From NCBI GenBank assembly GCA_949752795.1, contig CATKHW010000293.1, positions 1,178,001 to 1,242,000 on the forward strand: DNA of 64,000 nt. Reading direction: 5' to 3'. Numbering within the stretch: the first letter of the stretch is position 1; the number at the start of each line of letters is the position of its first letter. Origin of the DNA: Hyperoodon ampullatus (lineage: Eukaryota; Chordata; Mammalia; Artiodactyla; Ziphiidae). Shown piece by piece: positions 39,266 to 52,217 of the stretch. The position numbers and the translations under genes were made by a program. The notes under the pieces were generated by a model, which saw only the letters and a program-made list of their open reading frames with translations, made no database searches and was not told the DNA's origin.

Positions 39266-39662
39266 TAGTAAGTCAGAAAGTGAAAGACACATATCATATC
39301 ATATCTCTTATAGGTGTGACCGAAAAATGGATACCAGGGCAGATATTTCCATGGAGAAGGGCAATCACAGATTCATTCAACAAACTTATGGTTCACCAAT
39401 GGAAAGGTGTGAGGATTGGTTTCATTATGATATTGGGGTTAACAGTCATATACAAACACAGGTGACATATATAATCACCAAAGACCTACAGAATACCAAG
39501 AGAAGACTACTCAACATTCTGTCATAAGGTACATGGGAAAAGGATCCCAGGAAGAACTGACATATGTATATGTGTAAAAGAACCACATCTTCCACACCTA
39601 CAACAAGCCAAACATTGTAATCAAATTTGCTGTAATAAAAAATAAAAAATTAAATTAAAAAC
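39266..39662 (+). mobile_element. LINE-1 3' UTR fragment (in B1; repeated in B2-B5)
   Basis: Begins TAGTAAGTCAGAAAGTGAAA, close to the end of LINE-1 ORF2. It goes through AACAAACTTATGGTTCACCA and ends with CCAAACATTGTAATC, then an A-rich tail. This order matches the 3' UTR of cetartiodactyl LINE-1 elements as I know it. It is 5' truncated and cannot code. Other copies: 41998-42394, 44728-45123, 47458-47855, 50187-50584. Confidence 0.8.
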
Positions 39663-40039
39663 ACGAACAAGAAGTAGTGAGACAAACTTGAGGGGCTTTC
39701 TCCTGGCACATTCCATTCTAAATTCCAATCTAGAACACGACTTCCATTGAGGCTCTGTTGTCCCAGTAACCAGATTTGGTAAGGGAGAACTGCTGCCACC
39801 TTGTGGCCGTTTCACACAACAGCAGCTTTAATCCCAGCGCTAATGGTCAGTTGGTATTCAAAATCCTTGCAGGCCTGTAAATGACGCCTGCCCTGAAAAC
39901 AAATCCTGGGTTCATATATCGACCAAAAAATTCAAAGGACGTCCATATTTCAAAACGACAGTTTCAAAAGGCATATTTTACACACATTAGTGTTCTGCTT
40001 CTTTTTCTTTCTTTCTTTTTTTGTTAAAAAAACGGGAAT

Positions 40040-41014
40040 GGCAAAAAGCATCCCTCAGAATGGGCGAAAATATTTGCAAACGAATCAATGGACAAAGGTT
40101 TAATCTCCAATATATACAAAGAGCTCATGCAGCTTAATATTAAAAAAACAAACAACCCAATACGAAAATGGGCAGAAGATCTTAAGAGACGTTACTTCAA
40201 AGAAGACACAGAGACGGCCAAGACGCACATGAAAAGCTGCTCAACATCACTAATTATTAGAGAAATGCAAATCAAAACTACAATGAGGTATCACCTCACG
40301 CCTGTTAGAATCAGCATCATCAGAAAATCTACAAACAACGAATTCTGGGGAGGGTGTGGACAAAAGGATCCCTCTTCCACTATTGGTAGAAATGTAAATT
40401 GATACAGTCACAATGGAGAACAGTATGGAGTTTCCTTAAAAAACCTAGAAATAGAATTAACATATGATCCAACAATCCCACTTCTGGGCATATACCCAGA
40501 GAAAACCATAAATCAAAAAGGCACATTCACCACAATGCTCATTTCAGCACTATTTACAATAGCCAGGCAATGGAAGCAACCTAAATACCCACAGACAGAC
40601 GAATGGATAAAGATGTGGTACATATATAAAATGGAATATTACTCAGCCATAAGAAGGAATGAAACTGGTTCATTTGTAGAGACGTCGATGGATCTAGAGA
40701 TTGTCATACAGAATGAAATAAGTCAGAAAGAGACAAACAAATATTGTATATTAATGCATATATGTGGAACCTAGAAAAATGGTACAGATGAACTGGTTTG
40801 CAGGGAAGAAATAGAGACACAGAGTTAGAGAACACAGGTATGGACACCAAGTGTGGGAAGCCATGGTGAGGTCGTGTTGGGATGAGTTGGGAGATTGGGA
40901 TTGACCTGTATACATGTATATGCATAAAATACATAACTAATAATAACCTGCTGTATAAAAAAATAAATAAAATTAAATTTCAAAATTTTAAAAAATAAAA
41001 CTTAAAAATAAAAC
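40040..41014 (+). mobile_element. LINE-1 ORF2 3' end plus 3' UTR (unit B1)
   Basis: Conceptual reading gives typical LINE-1 ORF2 C-terminal peptides, including [19 protein letters not shown] (from 40088) and DEWIKMWYIYKMEYYSAIRR (from about 40,600), ending near 40,774. The frame is broken, with an early stop at about 40,402. The 3' UTR follows (AACCTGCTGTATAAAAAAAT at about 40,947), with an A-rich tail. The element lacks ORF1, the endonuclease and the reverse transcriptase core, so it is inert. Confidence 0.9.
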
Positions 41015-41304
41015 AGAAAAAAGTTCTTCCCTTCACACAGATGTATTTATATGAATGAATTATTTCCATGCTTATATCTATAAATACATAAAAGAGGAAT
41101 AAAATCTAACTTGAACCAAAAAAGAAAAAAAAAAACCCTGAACCCACGAGTTAGACAGAGGAAAACCCTATCAGGGCACTTGCTCCAGCGGTAAACAATT
41201 TTGAAATTGGTCAGAGGTGGGGAATCATCTCCGATAGAGCCAGCAGCCCACTCCTACGCAAGGAGCGTCCTCATCGCAAAGCAGGGGGCCATGCCGAGGC
41301 ATCT

Positions 41305-41925
41305 GTGAGTAACTGTGCGCTGAGCCCCAGGCCAGCTGCTGTTGAACTTTTCCCACCCTTCCCAGGTAAAACACCTGAATATGTACAAGGGCTTGAAAGC
41401 CTAGAGGAAGTGCCGTGGAGCTACACCAGCGAGAGCACGCAGGCCAAATTGGTGCCTGCAGGGCAGCCAGGATGGTCCTGGACCTGGGCGCTCTTCTGGA
41501 AGCTTTCCAAAGCCCTGCCTGAGATACCCCTCCTGTCCCGGCCCCCACTGCTTTTTTCCTTCCTCACCACTGTCCGGAGAGAAATTCCAGCGGAAGGTAT
41601 TGGTGACATATGCTCTTCTTTACAGGTGGAAGCCTGGCAACTCCTGCAGAAAGTCCAGCAGAGACCCACTCACACCGGGCCACCCACAAAGCCGTGGCCC
41701 CTCACTCCCTCCCACCAGCACAGCCCCGAGACTGCTGACGGGGCAGAGAATATGGAGTCAGGCACAGCTTCAGGGGCTATTGCTGCCTGCAGTGCTGTTT
41801 ATATTGACCTCAACCCAGGCACACCTGGGGAGGGCCGGCCGGCAGGGTCAGGCTACCCAGGTCAGCTAATCCTCAGCCCTCAGGGAATCACATTGTTGAA
41901 AATGGACCTCGCTAAGGCAGAATAG
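41305..41925 (+). other. Open frame of 206 codons, unit B2
   Basis: Same frame and length as in B1 but starting with GTG. Differs from B1 by a few substitutions. AATAAA at 41935-41940. No recognisable product. Confidence 0.2.
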
Positions 41926-42769
41926 AAGCCAAGGAATAAAAGGACACAATGCCATTTGCAGCACCGTAGGTGTTTCTAGAGGTAATCACGTGACTTTTAG
42001 TAAGTCAGAAAGTGAAAGACACATATCATATCATATCTCTTATAGGTGTGACCGAAAAATGGATACCAGGGCAGATATTTCCACGGAGAAGGGCAATCAC
42101 AGATTCATTCAACAAACTTATGGTTCACCAATGGAAAGGTGTGAGGATTGGTTTCATTATGATATTGGGGTTAACAGTCATATACAAACACAGGTGACAT
42201 ATATAATCACCAAAGACCTACAGAATACCAAGAGAAGACTACTCAACATTCTGTCATAAGGTACATGGGAAAAGGATCCCAGGAAGAACTGACATATGTA
42301 TATGTGTAAAAGAACCACATCTTCCACACCTACAACAAGCCAAACATTGTAATCAAATTTGCTGTAATAAAAAATAAAAAATTAAATTAAAAACACGAAC
42401 AAGAAGTAGTGAGACAAACTTGAGGGGCTTTCTCCTGGCACATTCCATACTAAATTCCAATCTAGAACACGACTTCCATTGAGGCTCTGTTGTCCCAGTA
42501 ACCAGATTTGGTAAGGGAGAACTGCTGCCACCTTGTGGCCGTTTCACACAACAGCAGCTTTAATCCCAGCGCTAATGGTCAGTTGGTATTCAAAATCCTT
42601 GCAGGCCTGTAAATGACGCCTGCCCTGAAAACAAATCCTGGGTTCATATATCGACCAAAAAATTCAAAGGACGTCCATATTTCAAAACGACAGTTTCAAA
42701 AGGCATATTTTACACACATTAGTGTTCTGCTTCTTTTTCTTTCTTTCTTTTTTTGTTAAAAAAACGGGA

Positions 42770-43711
42770 ATGGCAAAAAGCATCCCTCAGAATGGGCGAA
42801 AATATTTGCAAACGAATCAATGGACAAAGGTTTAATCTCCAATATATACAAAGAGCTCATGCAGCTTAATATTAAAAAAACAAACAACCCAATACGAAAA
42901 TGGGCAGAAGATCTTAAGAGACGTTACTTCAAAGAAGACACAGAGACGGCCAAGACGCACATGAAAAGCTGCTCAACATCACTAATTATTAGAGAAATGC
43001 AAATCAAAACTACAATGAGGTATCACCTCACGCCTGTTAGAATCAGCATCATCAGAAAATCTACAAACAACGAATTCTGGGGAGGGTGTGGACAAAAGGA
43101 TCCCTCTTCCACTATTGGTAGAAATGTAAATTGATACAGTCACAATGGAGAACAGTATGGAGTTTCCTTAAAAAACCTAGAAATAGAATTAACATATGAT
43201 CCAACAATCCCACTTCTGGGCATATACCCAGAGAAAACCATAAATCAAAAAGGCACATTCACCACAATGCTCATTTCAGCACTATTTACAATAGCCAGGC
43301 AATGGAAGCAACCTAAATACCCACAGACAGACGAATGGATAAAGATGTGGTACATATATAAAATGGAATATTACTCAGCCATAAGAAGGAATGAAACTGG
43401 TTCATTTGTAGAGACATCGATGGATCTAGAGATTGTCATACAGAATGAAGTAAGTCAGAAAGAGACAAACAAATATTGTATATTAATGCATATATGTGGA
43501 ACCTAGAAAAATGGTACAGATGAACTGGTTTGCAGGGAAGAAATAGAGACACAGAGTTAGAGAACACAGGTATGGACACCAAGTGTGGGAAGCCATGGTG
43601 AGGTCGTGTTGGGATGAGTTGGGAGATTGGGATTGACCTGTATACATGTATATGCATAAAATACATAACTAATAATAACCTGCTGTATAAAAAAATAAAT
43701 AAAATTAAATT
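42770..43711 (+). mobile_element. LINE-1 ORF2 3' end plus 3' UTR (unit B2)
   Basis: Same fragment as in B1, almost identical. Broken frame with an early stop at about 43,134. Confidence 0.9.
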
Positions 43712-44034
43712 TCAAAATTTTAAAAAATAAAACTTAAAAATAAAACAGAAAAAAGTTCTTCCCTTCACACAGATGTATTTATATGAATGAATTATTTCCA
43801 TGCTTATATCTATAAATACATAAAAGAGGAATAAAATCTAACTTGAACCAAAAAAGAAAAAAAAAACCTGAACCCACGAGTTAGACAGAGGAAAACCCTA
43901 TCAGGGCACTTGCTCCAGCGGTAAACAATTTTGAAATTGGTCAGAGGTGGGGAATCATCTCCCATAGAGCCAGCAGCCCACTCCTACGCAAGGAGCGTCC
44001 ACACTGCAAAGCAGTGGGCCATGCCGAGGCATCT

Positions 44035-44427
44035 GTGAGTAACTGTGCGCTGAGCCCCAGGCCAGCTGCTGTTGAACTTTTCCCACCCTTCCCAGGTAAA
44101 ACACCTGAATATGTACAAGGGCTTGAAAGCCTAGAGGAAGTGCCGTGGAGCTACACCAGCGACAGCACGCAGGCCAACATGGTGCCTGCGGGCCAGCCAG
44201 GATGGTCCTGGCCCTGGGCACTCTTCTGGAAGCTTTCCATTGCCCTGCCTGAGATACCCCTCCTGTCCCGGCCCCCACTGCTTTTTTCCTTCCTCACCTC
44301 TGTCCGGAGAGAAATTCCAGCGGAAGGTATGGGTGACACATCCTCTTCTTTACAAGTGGAAGCCTGGCAACTCCTGCAGAAAGTCCAGCAGAGACCCACT
44401 CACACCGGGAAACCCACAAAGCCGTGA
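44035..44427 (+). pseudogene. Broken copy of the B open frame, unit B3
   Basis: The frame ends early at TGA (44425-44427), where intact copies have TGG. Confidence 0.2.
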
Positions 44428-45499
44428 CCCCTCACTCCCTCCCACCAGCACAGCCCCGAGACTGCTGACTGGGCAGAGAATATGGAGTCAGGCACAGCTT
44501 CAGGGGCTATTGCTGCCTGCAGTGCTGTTTATATTGACCTCAACCCAGGCACACCAGGGGAGGGCCAGCCGGCAGTGTCAGGCTACCCAGGTCAGCTAAT
44601 CCTCAGCCCTCAGGGAATCACATTGTTGAAAATGGACCTCGCTAAGGCAGAATAGAAGCCAAGGAATAAAAGGACACAATGCCATTTGCAGCACCGTAGG
44701 TGTGTCTAGAGGTAATCACGTGACTTGTAGTAAGTCAGAAAGTGAAAAACACATATCATATCATATCTCTTTTGGTGTGACCGAAAAATGGATACCAGGG
44801 CAGATATTTCCACGGAGAAGGGCAATCACAGATTCATTCAACAAACTTTTGGTTCACCAATGGAAAGGTGTGAGGATTGGTTTCATTATGATATTGGGGT
44901 TAACAGACATATACAAACACAGGTGACATATATAATCACCAAAGACCTACAGAATACCAAGAGAAGACCACTCAACATTCTTTCATAAGGTACATTGGAA
45001 AATGATCCCAGGAAGAACAGACATATGTATATGTGTAAAAGAACCACATCTTCCACACCTACAACAAGCCAAACATTGTAATCAAATTTGTTGTAATAAA
45101 AAATAAAAAATTAAATTAAAAACACGAACAAGAAGTAGTGATACAAACTTGAGGGGCTTTCTCCTGGCACATTCCATTCTAAATTCCAATCTAGAACACA
45201 ACTTCCATTGAGGCTCTGTTGCCCTAGTAACCAGACTTGGTAAGGGAGAATTGCTGCCACCTTGTGGCCGTTTCACACAACAGCAGCTTTAATCCCAGCG
45301 CTAAAGGTCAGTTGATATTCAAAATCATTGCAGGCCTGTAAATGACACCTGCCCTGAAAACAAATACTGGATTCATATATCGACCAAAAATTTCAAAGGA
45401 CGTCCATATTTCAAAACGACAGTTTCAAAAGGCATATTTTACACACATTAGGGTTCTGCTTCTTTTTCTTTCTTTCTTTTTTTGTTAAATAAACGGGAA

Positions 45500-46441
45500 T
45501 GGCAAAAAGCATCCCTCAGAATGGGCGAAAATATTTGCAAACGAATCAATGGACAAAGGTTTAATCTCCAATATATACAAAGAGCCCATGCAGCTTAATA
45601 TTAAAAAAACAAACAACCCAATACAAAAATGGGCAGAAGATCTAAAGAGACGTTTCTTCAAAGAAGACACAGAGATGGCCAAGACGCACATGAAAAGCTG
45701 CTCAACATCACTAATTATTAGAGAAATGCAAATGAAAACTACAATGAGGTATCACCTCACGCCTGTTAGAATCGGCATCATCAGAAAATCTACAAACAAC
45801 GAATTCTGGGGAGGGTGTGGACAAAAGGATCCCTCTTCCATTAGTGGTGGAAATGCAAATTGATACAGTCACAATGGAGAACAGTATGGAGTTTCCTTAA
45901 AAAAACTAGATATAGAATTAACATATGATCCAGCAATCACACTTCTGGGCATATACCCAGAGAAAACCATAAATCAAAAAGGCACATTCACCACAATGCT
46001 CATTTCAGCACTATTTACAATAGCCAGGTAATGGAAGCAACTTAAATACCCACAGACAGACGAATGGATAAAGATGTGGTACATATATAAAATGGAATAT
46101 TACTCAGCCATAAGAAGGAATGAAACTGGTTCATTTGTAGAGACGTCGATGGATCTAGAGACTGTCATACAGAATGAAGTAAGTCAGAAAGAGAAAAACA
46201 AATATTGTATATTAATGCATATATGTGGAACCTAGAATAATGGTACAGATGAACTGGTTTGCAGGGAAGAAATAGAGACACAGAGGTAGAGAACACACGT
46301 ATGGACACCAAGTGTGGGAAGCCATGTGTTGGTGGTGGTGGGATGACTTGGGAGATTGGGATTGACCTGTATACATGTATATGCATAAAATACATAACTA
46401 ATAATAACCTGCTGTATAAAAAAATAAATAAAATTAAATTT
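45500..46441 (+). mobile_element. LINE-1 ORF2 3' end plus 3' UTR (unit B3)
   Basis: Same fragment. An additional stop replaces the Gln-Trp region near 46,028 (AGGTAATGG), which breaks the distal open part. Confidence 0.88.
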
Positions 46442-46766
46442 CAAAATTTAAAAAAATAAAACTTAGAAATAAAACAGAAAAAAGTTCTTCCCTTCACACA
46501 GATGTATTTATATGAATGAATTATTTCCATGCTTATATCTATAAATACATAAAAGAGGAATAAAATCTAACTTGAACCAAAAAAGAAAAAAAAAAAAACC
46601 TGAACCCCCGAGTTAGACAGAGAAAAACCCCATCAGGGCACTTGCTCCAGCGGTAAACAATTCTGAAATTGGTCAGAGGTGGGGAGTCATCTCCCATACA
46701 GCCAGCAGCCCACTCCTATGCAAAGAGTGTCCTCATTGCAAAGCTGGGGGCCATGCCGAGGCATCT

Positions 46767-47385
46767 GTGAGTAACCGTGAGCTGAGACACAGGCCAGATG
46801 CCTTTGAACTTTTCCCACCATTCCCAGGTAAAACACCTGAATATGTACAAGGGCTTGAAAGCCTAGAGGAAGGGCCGTGGAGCCACACCAGCGACAGCAC
46901 GCAGGCCAACTTGGTGCCTGCAGGCCAGCCAGGATTGTCCTGGCTCTGGGCGCTCTTCTGGAAGCTTTCCATTGCCCTGCCTGAGATACCCCTCCTGTCC
47001 CGGCCCCCACTGATTTTTTCCTTTCACCTCTGTCCGGAGAGAAATTCCAGCGGAAGGTATGGGTGACACATCCTCTTCTTTACAGGTGGCAGCCTGGCAA
47101 CTCCTGCAGAAAGTCCAGCAGAGACCCACTCACACCGGGCCACCCACAAAGCCGTGGCCCCTCACTCCCTCCCACCAGCACAGCCCCGAGACTGCTGACG
47201 GGGCAGAGAATATGGAGTCAGGCACAGCTTCAGGGGCTATTGCTGCCTGCAGCGCTGTTTATATTGATCTCAACCCAGGCACACCTGGGGAGGGCCGGCC
47301 GGCAGGGTCAGGCTACTCCGGTCAGCTAATCCTCAGCACTCAGGGAATCACATTGTTGAAAATGGACCTCGCTAAGGCAGAATAG
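46767..47385 (+). pseudogene. Frameshifted copy of the B open frame, unit B4
   Basis: Two bases are missing near 47,030, so the first part (to 47066) and the second part (47059-47385) lie in different frames. Confidence 0.2.
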
Positions 47386-48229
47386 AAGCCAAGGAATAAA
47401 AGGACACAATGCCATTTGCAGCACCGTAGGTGTGTCTAGAGGTAATCACGTGACTTGTAGTAAGTCAGAAAGTGAAAGACACATATCATATCATATCTCT
47501 TATAGGTGTGACCGAAAAATGGATACCAGGGCAGATATTTCCACGGAGAAGGGCAATCACAGATTCATTCAACAAACTTATGGTTCACCAATGGAAAGGT
47601 GTGAGGATTGGTTTCATTATGATATTGGTGTTAACAGACATATACAAACACAGGTGACATATATAATCACCGAAGACCTACAGAATACCAAGAGAAGACT
47701 ACTCAACATTCTGTCATAAGGTACATGGGAAAATGATCCCAGGAAGAATTGACATATGTATATGTGTAAAAGAACCACATCTTCCACACCTACAACAAGC
47801 CAAACATTGTAATCAAATTGGCTGTAATAAAAAATAAAAAAATTAAATTAAAAACACGAACAAGAAGTAGTGAGACAAACTTGAGGGGCTTTCTCCTGGC
47901 ACATTCCATTCTAAATTCCAATCTAGAATACGACTTGCATTGAGGCTCTGTTGCACCAGTAACCAGATTTGGTAAGGGAGAACTGCTGCCACCTTGTGGC
48001 CGTTTCACACAACAGCAGCTTTAATCCAGGCGCTAATGGTCAGTTGATATTCAAAATCATTGCAGGCCTGTAAATGACACCTGCCCTGAAAACAAATCCT
48101 GGGTTCAAATATCGACCAAAAAATTCAAGGACGTCCATATTTCAAAATGACAGTTTCAAAAGGCATATTTTACACACATTAGTGTTCTGCTTCTTTTTCT
48201 TTCTTTCTTTTTTTGTTAAAAAAACGGGA

Positions 48230-49171
48230 ATGGCAAAAAGCATCCCTCAGAATGGGCGAAAATATTTGCAAACGAATCAATGGACAAAGGTTTAATCTCC
48301 AATATATATAAAGAGCTCATGCAGCTTAATATTAAAACAACAAACAACCCAATACAAAAATGGGCAGAAGATCTAAAGAGACGTTTCTTCAAAGAAGACA
48401 CAGCGATGGCCAAGACGCACATGAAAAGCTGCTCAACATCACTAATTATTAGAAAAATGCAAATCAAAACTACAATGAGGTATCACCTCACACCTGTTAC
48501 AATTGGCATCATCAGAAAATCTACAAACAACGAATTCTGGGGAGGGTGTGGACAAAAGGATCCCTCTTCCACTAGTGGTGGAAATGTAAATTGATACAGT
48601 CACGATGGAGAACTGTATGGAGTTTCCTTAAAAAACCTAGAAATAGAATTACCATATGATCCACCAATCCCACTTCTGGGCATATACCCAGAGAAAACCA
48701 TAAATCAAAAAGGCACATTCACCACAATGCTCATTTCAGCACTATTTACGATAGCCAGGTAATAGAAGCAACCTAAATACCCACAGACAGACGAATGGAT
48801 AACGATGTGGTACATATATAAAATGGAATATTACTCAGCCATAAGAAGGAATGAAACTGGGTCATTTGTAGAGACGTCGATGGATCTAGAGACTGTCATA
48901 CAGAATGAAGTAAGTCAGAAAGAGAAAAACAGATATTGTATATTAATACATATATGTGGAACCTAGATAAATGGTACAGATGAACTGCTTTGCAGGGAAG
49001 AAATAGAGACACAGAGGTAGAGAACACACGTATGGACACCAAGTGTGGGAAGCCATGGGTAGGTGGTGTTGGGATGAGTTGGGAGACTGGGATTGACCTG
49101 TATACATGTATATGGATAAAATACATAACTAATAATAACCTGCTGTATAAAAAATAAATAAAATTAAATTT
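48230..49171 (+). mobile_element. LINE-1 ORF2 3' end plus 3' UTR (unit B4)
   Basis: Same fragment. The AGGTAATAG change at about 48,756 adds stops. Confidence 0.88.
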
Positions 49172-49493
49172 CAAAATTTTTAAAAATAAAATTTAAAATT
49201 AAAACAGAAAAAAGTTCTTCCCTTCACACAGATGTATTTATATGAATGAATTATTTTCATGCTTATATCTATAAATACATAAAAGAGGAATAAAATCTAA
49301 CTTGAACCAAAAAAGAAAAAAAAAACCTGAACCCACGAGTTAGACAGAGGAAAACCCTATCAGGGCACTTGCTCCAGCAGTAAACAATTCTGAAATTGGT
49401 TAGAGGTGGGGAATCATCACCGACAGAGCCAGCATTCCACTCCTATGCAAGGAGCATCCTCATTGCAAAGCGGGGGGCCATGCCGAGGCATCT

Positions 49494-50114
49494 GTGAGTA
49501 ACCGTGAGCTGAGCCCCAGGCCAGCTGCCGTTGAACTTTTCCCACCCTTCCAAGGTAAAACACCTGAATATGTACAAGGGCATGAAAGCCTAGAGGAAGG
49601 GGCGTGGAGCCACACCAGCGACAGCACGCAGGCCAACTTGGTGCCTGCAGGCCAGCCAGGATGGTCCTGGCCCTGGGTGCTCTTCTGGAAGCTTTCCATT
49701 GCCCTTCCTGAGATACCCCTCCTGTCCCGGCACCCACTGCTTTTTTCCTTCCTCACCTCTGTCCGGAGAGAAATTCCAGCGAAAGGTATGGGTGCCACAT
49801 CCTCTTCTTTACAGGTGGAAGCCTGGCAACTCCTGCAGAAAGTCCAGCAGAGACCCACTCACACCGGGCCACCCACAAAGCCATGGCCCGTCACTCCCTC
49901 CCACCAGCACAGCCCCGAGACTGCTGACGGGGCAGAGAATATGGAGTCAGGCACAGCTTCAGGGGCTATTGCTGCCTGCAGTGCTGTTTATATTGATCTC
50001 AACACAGGCACACCCGGGGAGGGCCGGCCGGCAGGGTCAGGCTACCCAGGTCAGCTAATCCTCAGCCCTCAGGGAATCACATTGTTGAAAATGGACCTCG
50101 CTAAGGCAGAATAG
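49494..50114 (+). other. Open frame of 206 codons, unit B5
   Basis: Intact frame of the same length as in B1 and B2 despite more substitutions, starting with GTG. No recognisable domain. The alternative frame 49699-50058 (119 codons) is open too, so openness alone is weak evidence. Confidence 0.2.
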
Positions 50115-50959
50115 AAGCCAAGGAATAAAAGGACACAATGACATTTGCAGCACCGTAGGTGTGTCTAGAGGTAATCACGTGACTTGTAGTAAGTCAGAAA
50201 ATGAAAGACACATATCATATCATATCTCTTATAGGTGTGACCGAAAAATGGATACCAGGGCAGATATTTCCACGGAGAAGGGCAATCACAGATTCATTCA
50301 ACAAACTTATGGTTCACCAATGGAAAGGTGTGAGGATTGGTTTCGTTATGTTATTGGGGTTAACAGACATATACAAACACAGGTGACATATATAATCACC
50401 AAAGACCTACAGAATACCAAGAGAAGACTACTCAACATTCTGTCATAAGGTACACGGGAAAAGGATCCCAGGAAGAACTGACATATGTATATGTGTAAAA
50501 GAACCACATCTTCCACACCTACAACTAGCCAAACATTGTAATCAAATTTGCTGTAATAAAAAATAAAAAAATTAAATTAAAAACACGAACAAGAAGTAGT
50601 GAGACAAACTTGAGGGGCTTTCTCCTGGCACATTCCATTCAAAATTCCAATCTAGAACACGACTTCCATTGAGGCTCTGTTGCCCCAGTAACCAGATTTG
50701 GTAAGGGAGAACTGCTGCCACCTTGTGGCCGTTTCACACAACAGCAGCTTTAATCCCAGCGCTAATGGTCAGTTGATATTCAAAATCATTGCAGGTCTGT
50801 AAATGACACCTGCCCTGAAAACAAATCCTGGGTTCATATAGCGACCAAAAAATTCAAAGGACGTCCATATTTCAAAACGACAGTTTCAAAAGGCATATTT
50901 TACACACATTAGTGTTCTGCTTCTTTTTCTTTCTTTCTTTTTTTGTTAAATAAACGGGA

Positions 50960-51903
50960 ATGGCAAAAAGCATCCCTCAGAATGGGCGAAAATATTTGCA
51001 AACGAATCAATGGACAAAGGTTTAATCTCCAATATATATAAAGAGCTCATGCAGCTTAATATTAAAAAAAACAAACAACCCAATACAAAATTGGGCAGAA
51101 GATATAATGAGACGTTTCTTCAAAGAAGACACAGAGATGGCCAAGACCAACATGAAAAGCTGCTCAACATCACTAATTATTAGAGAAATGCAAATCAAAA
51201 CTACAACGAGGTATCACCTCACACCTGTTAGAATCGGCATCATCAGAAAACCTACAAACAACAAATTCTGGGGAGGGTGTGGACAAAAGGATCCCTCTTC
51301 CACTAGTGGTGGAAATGTAAATTGATACAGTCACAATGGAGAACAGTATGGAGTTTCCTTAAAAAAACTAGAAATAGAATTACCATATGATCCAGCAATC
51401 CCACTTCTGGGCATATACCCAGAGAAAACCATAAATCAAAAAGGCACATTCACCACAATGCTCATTTCAGCACTATTTACGATAGCCAGGTAATGGAAGC
51501 AACCTAAATACCCACAGACAGACGAATGGATAAAGATGTGGTACATATATAAAATGGAATATTACTCAGCCATAAGAAGGAATGAAAGTGGGTCATTTGT
51601 AGAGACGTCGATGGATCTAAAGACTGTCATACAGAATGAAGTAACTCAGAAAGAGAAAAACAAATATTGTATATTAATGCATATATGTGGAACCTAGAAA
51701 AATGGTATAGATGAACTGGTTTGCAGGGAAGAAATAGAGACACAGAGGTAGAGAACACACGTATGGACACCAAGTGTGGGAATCCATGGGGTGGTGGTGG
51801 TGGCATATGTTGGGAGATTGGGATTGACCTGTATACATGTATATGCATAAAATACGTAACTAATAATACCCTGCTGTATAAAAATATATATAAAATTAAA
51901 TTT
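50960..51903 (+). mobile_element. LINE-1 ORF2 3' end plus 3' UTR (unit B5)
   Basis: Same fragment. The AT-rich tail is altered to AAAATATATATAAAATT. The last full copy in the array. Confidence 0.88.
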
Positions 51904-52217
51904 TAAAATTTTAAAAAATAAAATTTAAAAATAAAACAGAAAAAAGTTCTTCCCTTCACACAGATGTATTTATATGAATGAATTATTTCCATGCTTATAT
52001 CAATAAATACATAAAAGAGGAATAAAATCTAACTTGAACCAAAAAAGGAAAAGAAACCTGAACCCACCAGTTATACAGAGGAAAACCCTATCAGGACACT
52101 TGCTCCAGCCGTAAACAATTCTGAAATTGGTCAGAGGTGGGGAATCATCTCCCATACAGCCAGCAGCCCACCCCCCAAGCAAGGAGGGTCCTCATTGCAA
52201 AGCTGTGGGACCGTGCC

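Larger units (their letters stand above)
38564..41295 (+). repeat. Composite repeat unit B1
   Basis: Nearly identical to B2 by eye. Contents: open frame 38573-39193, LINE-1 3' UTR 39266-39662, unknown spacer 39663-40039 ending in a pyrimidine run (CTTCTTTTTCTTTCTTTC), LINE-1 ORF2 end plus 3' UTR 40040-40980, A-rich tail to 41014, AT-rich spacer 41015-41295. The lead-in present before the other units (ACCCACGAGTTAGACAGAGG and onward) is absent here because the satellite junction cuts it off. Confidence 0.9.
41296..44025 (+). repeat. Composite repeat unit B2
   Basis: Open frame 41305-41925, LINE-1 3' UTR 41998-42394, LINE-1 ORF2 end 42770-43711. Differs from B1 at only a handful of sites, so the two look like the youngest pair in the array. 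Confidence 0.9.
44026..46757 (+). repeat. Composite repeat unit B3
   Basis: Open frame closed by a TGG-to-TGA change at 44425-44427. LINE-1 3' UTR 44728-45123, LINE-1 ORF2 end 45500-46441. More diverged from B1 and B2. Confidence 0.9.
46758..49484 (+). repeat. Composite repeat unit B4
   Basis: Open frame broken by a 2-bp loss near 47,030 (CCTTTCACC against CCTTCCTCACC). LINE-1 3' UTR 47458-47855, LINE-1 ORF2 end 48230-49171. Confidence 0.9.
49485..52217 (+). repeat. Composite repeat unit B5
   Basis: Open frame 49494-50114 is intact. LINE-1 3' UTR 50187-50584, LINE-1 ORF2 end 50960-51903. Confidence 0.9.

Noticed and set aside
40040..40980. Active LINE-1 element
   Set aside because: It is truncated to the end of ORF2 and its frame is broken. 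ORF1, endonuclease and the reverse transcriptase core are missing.
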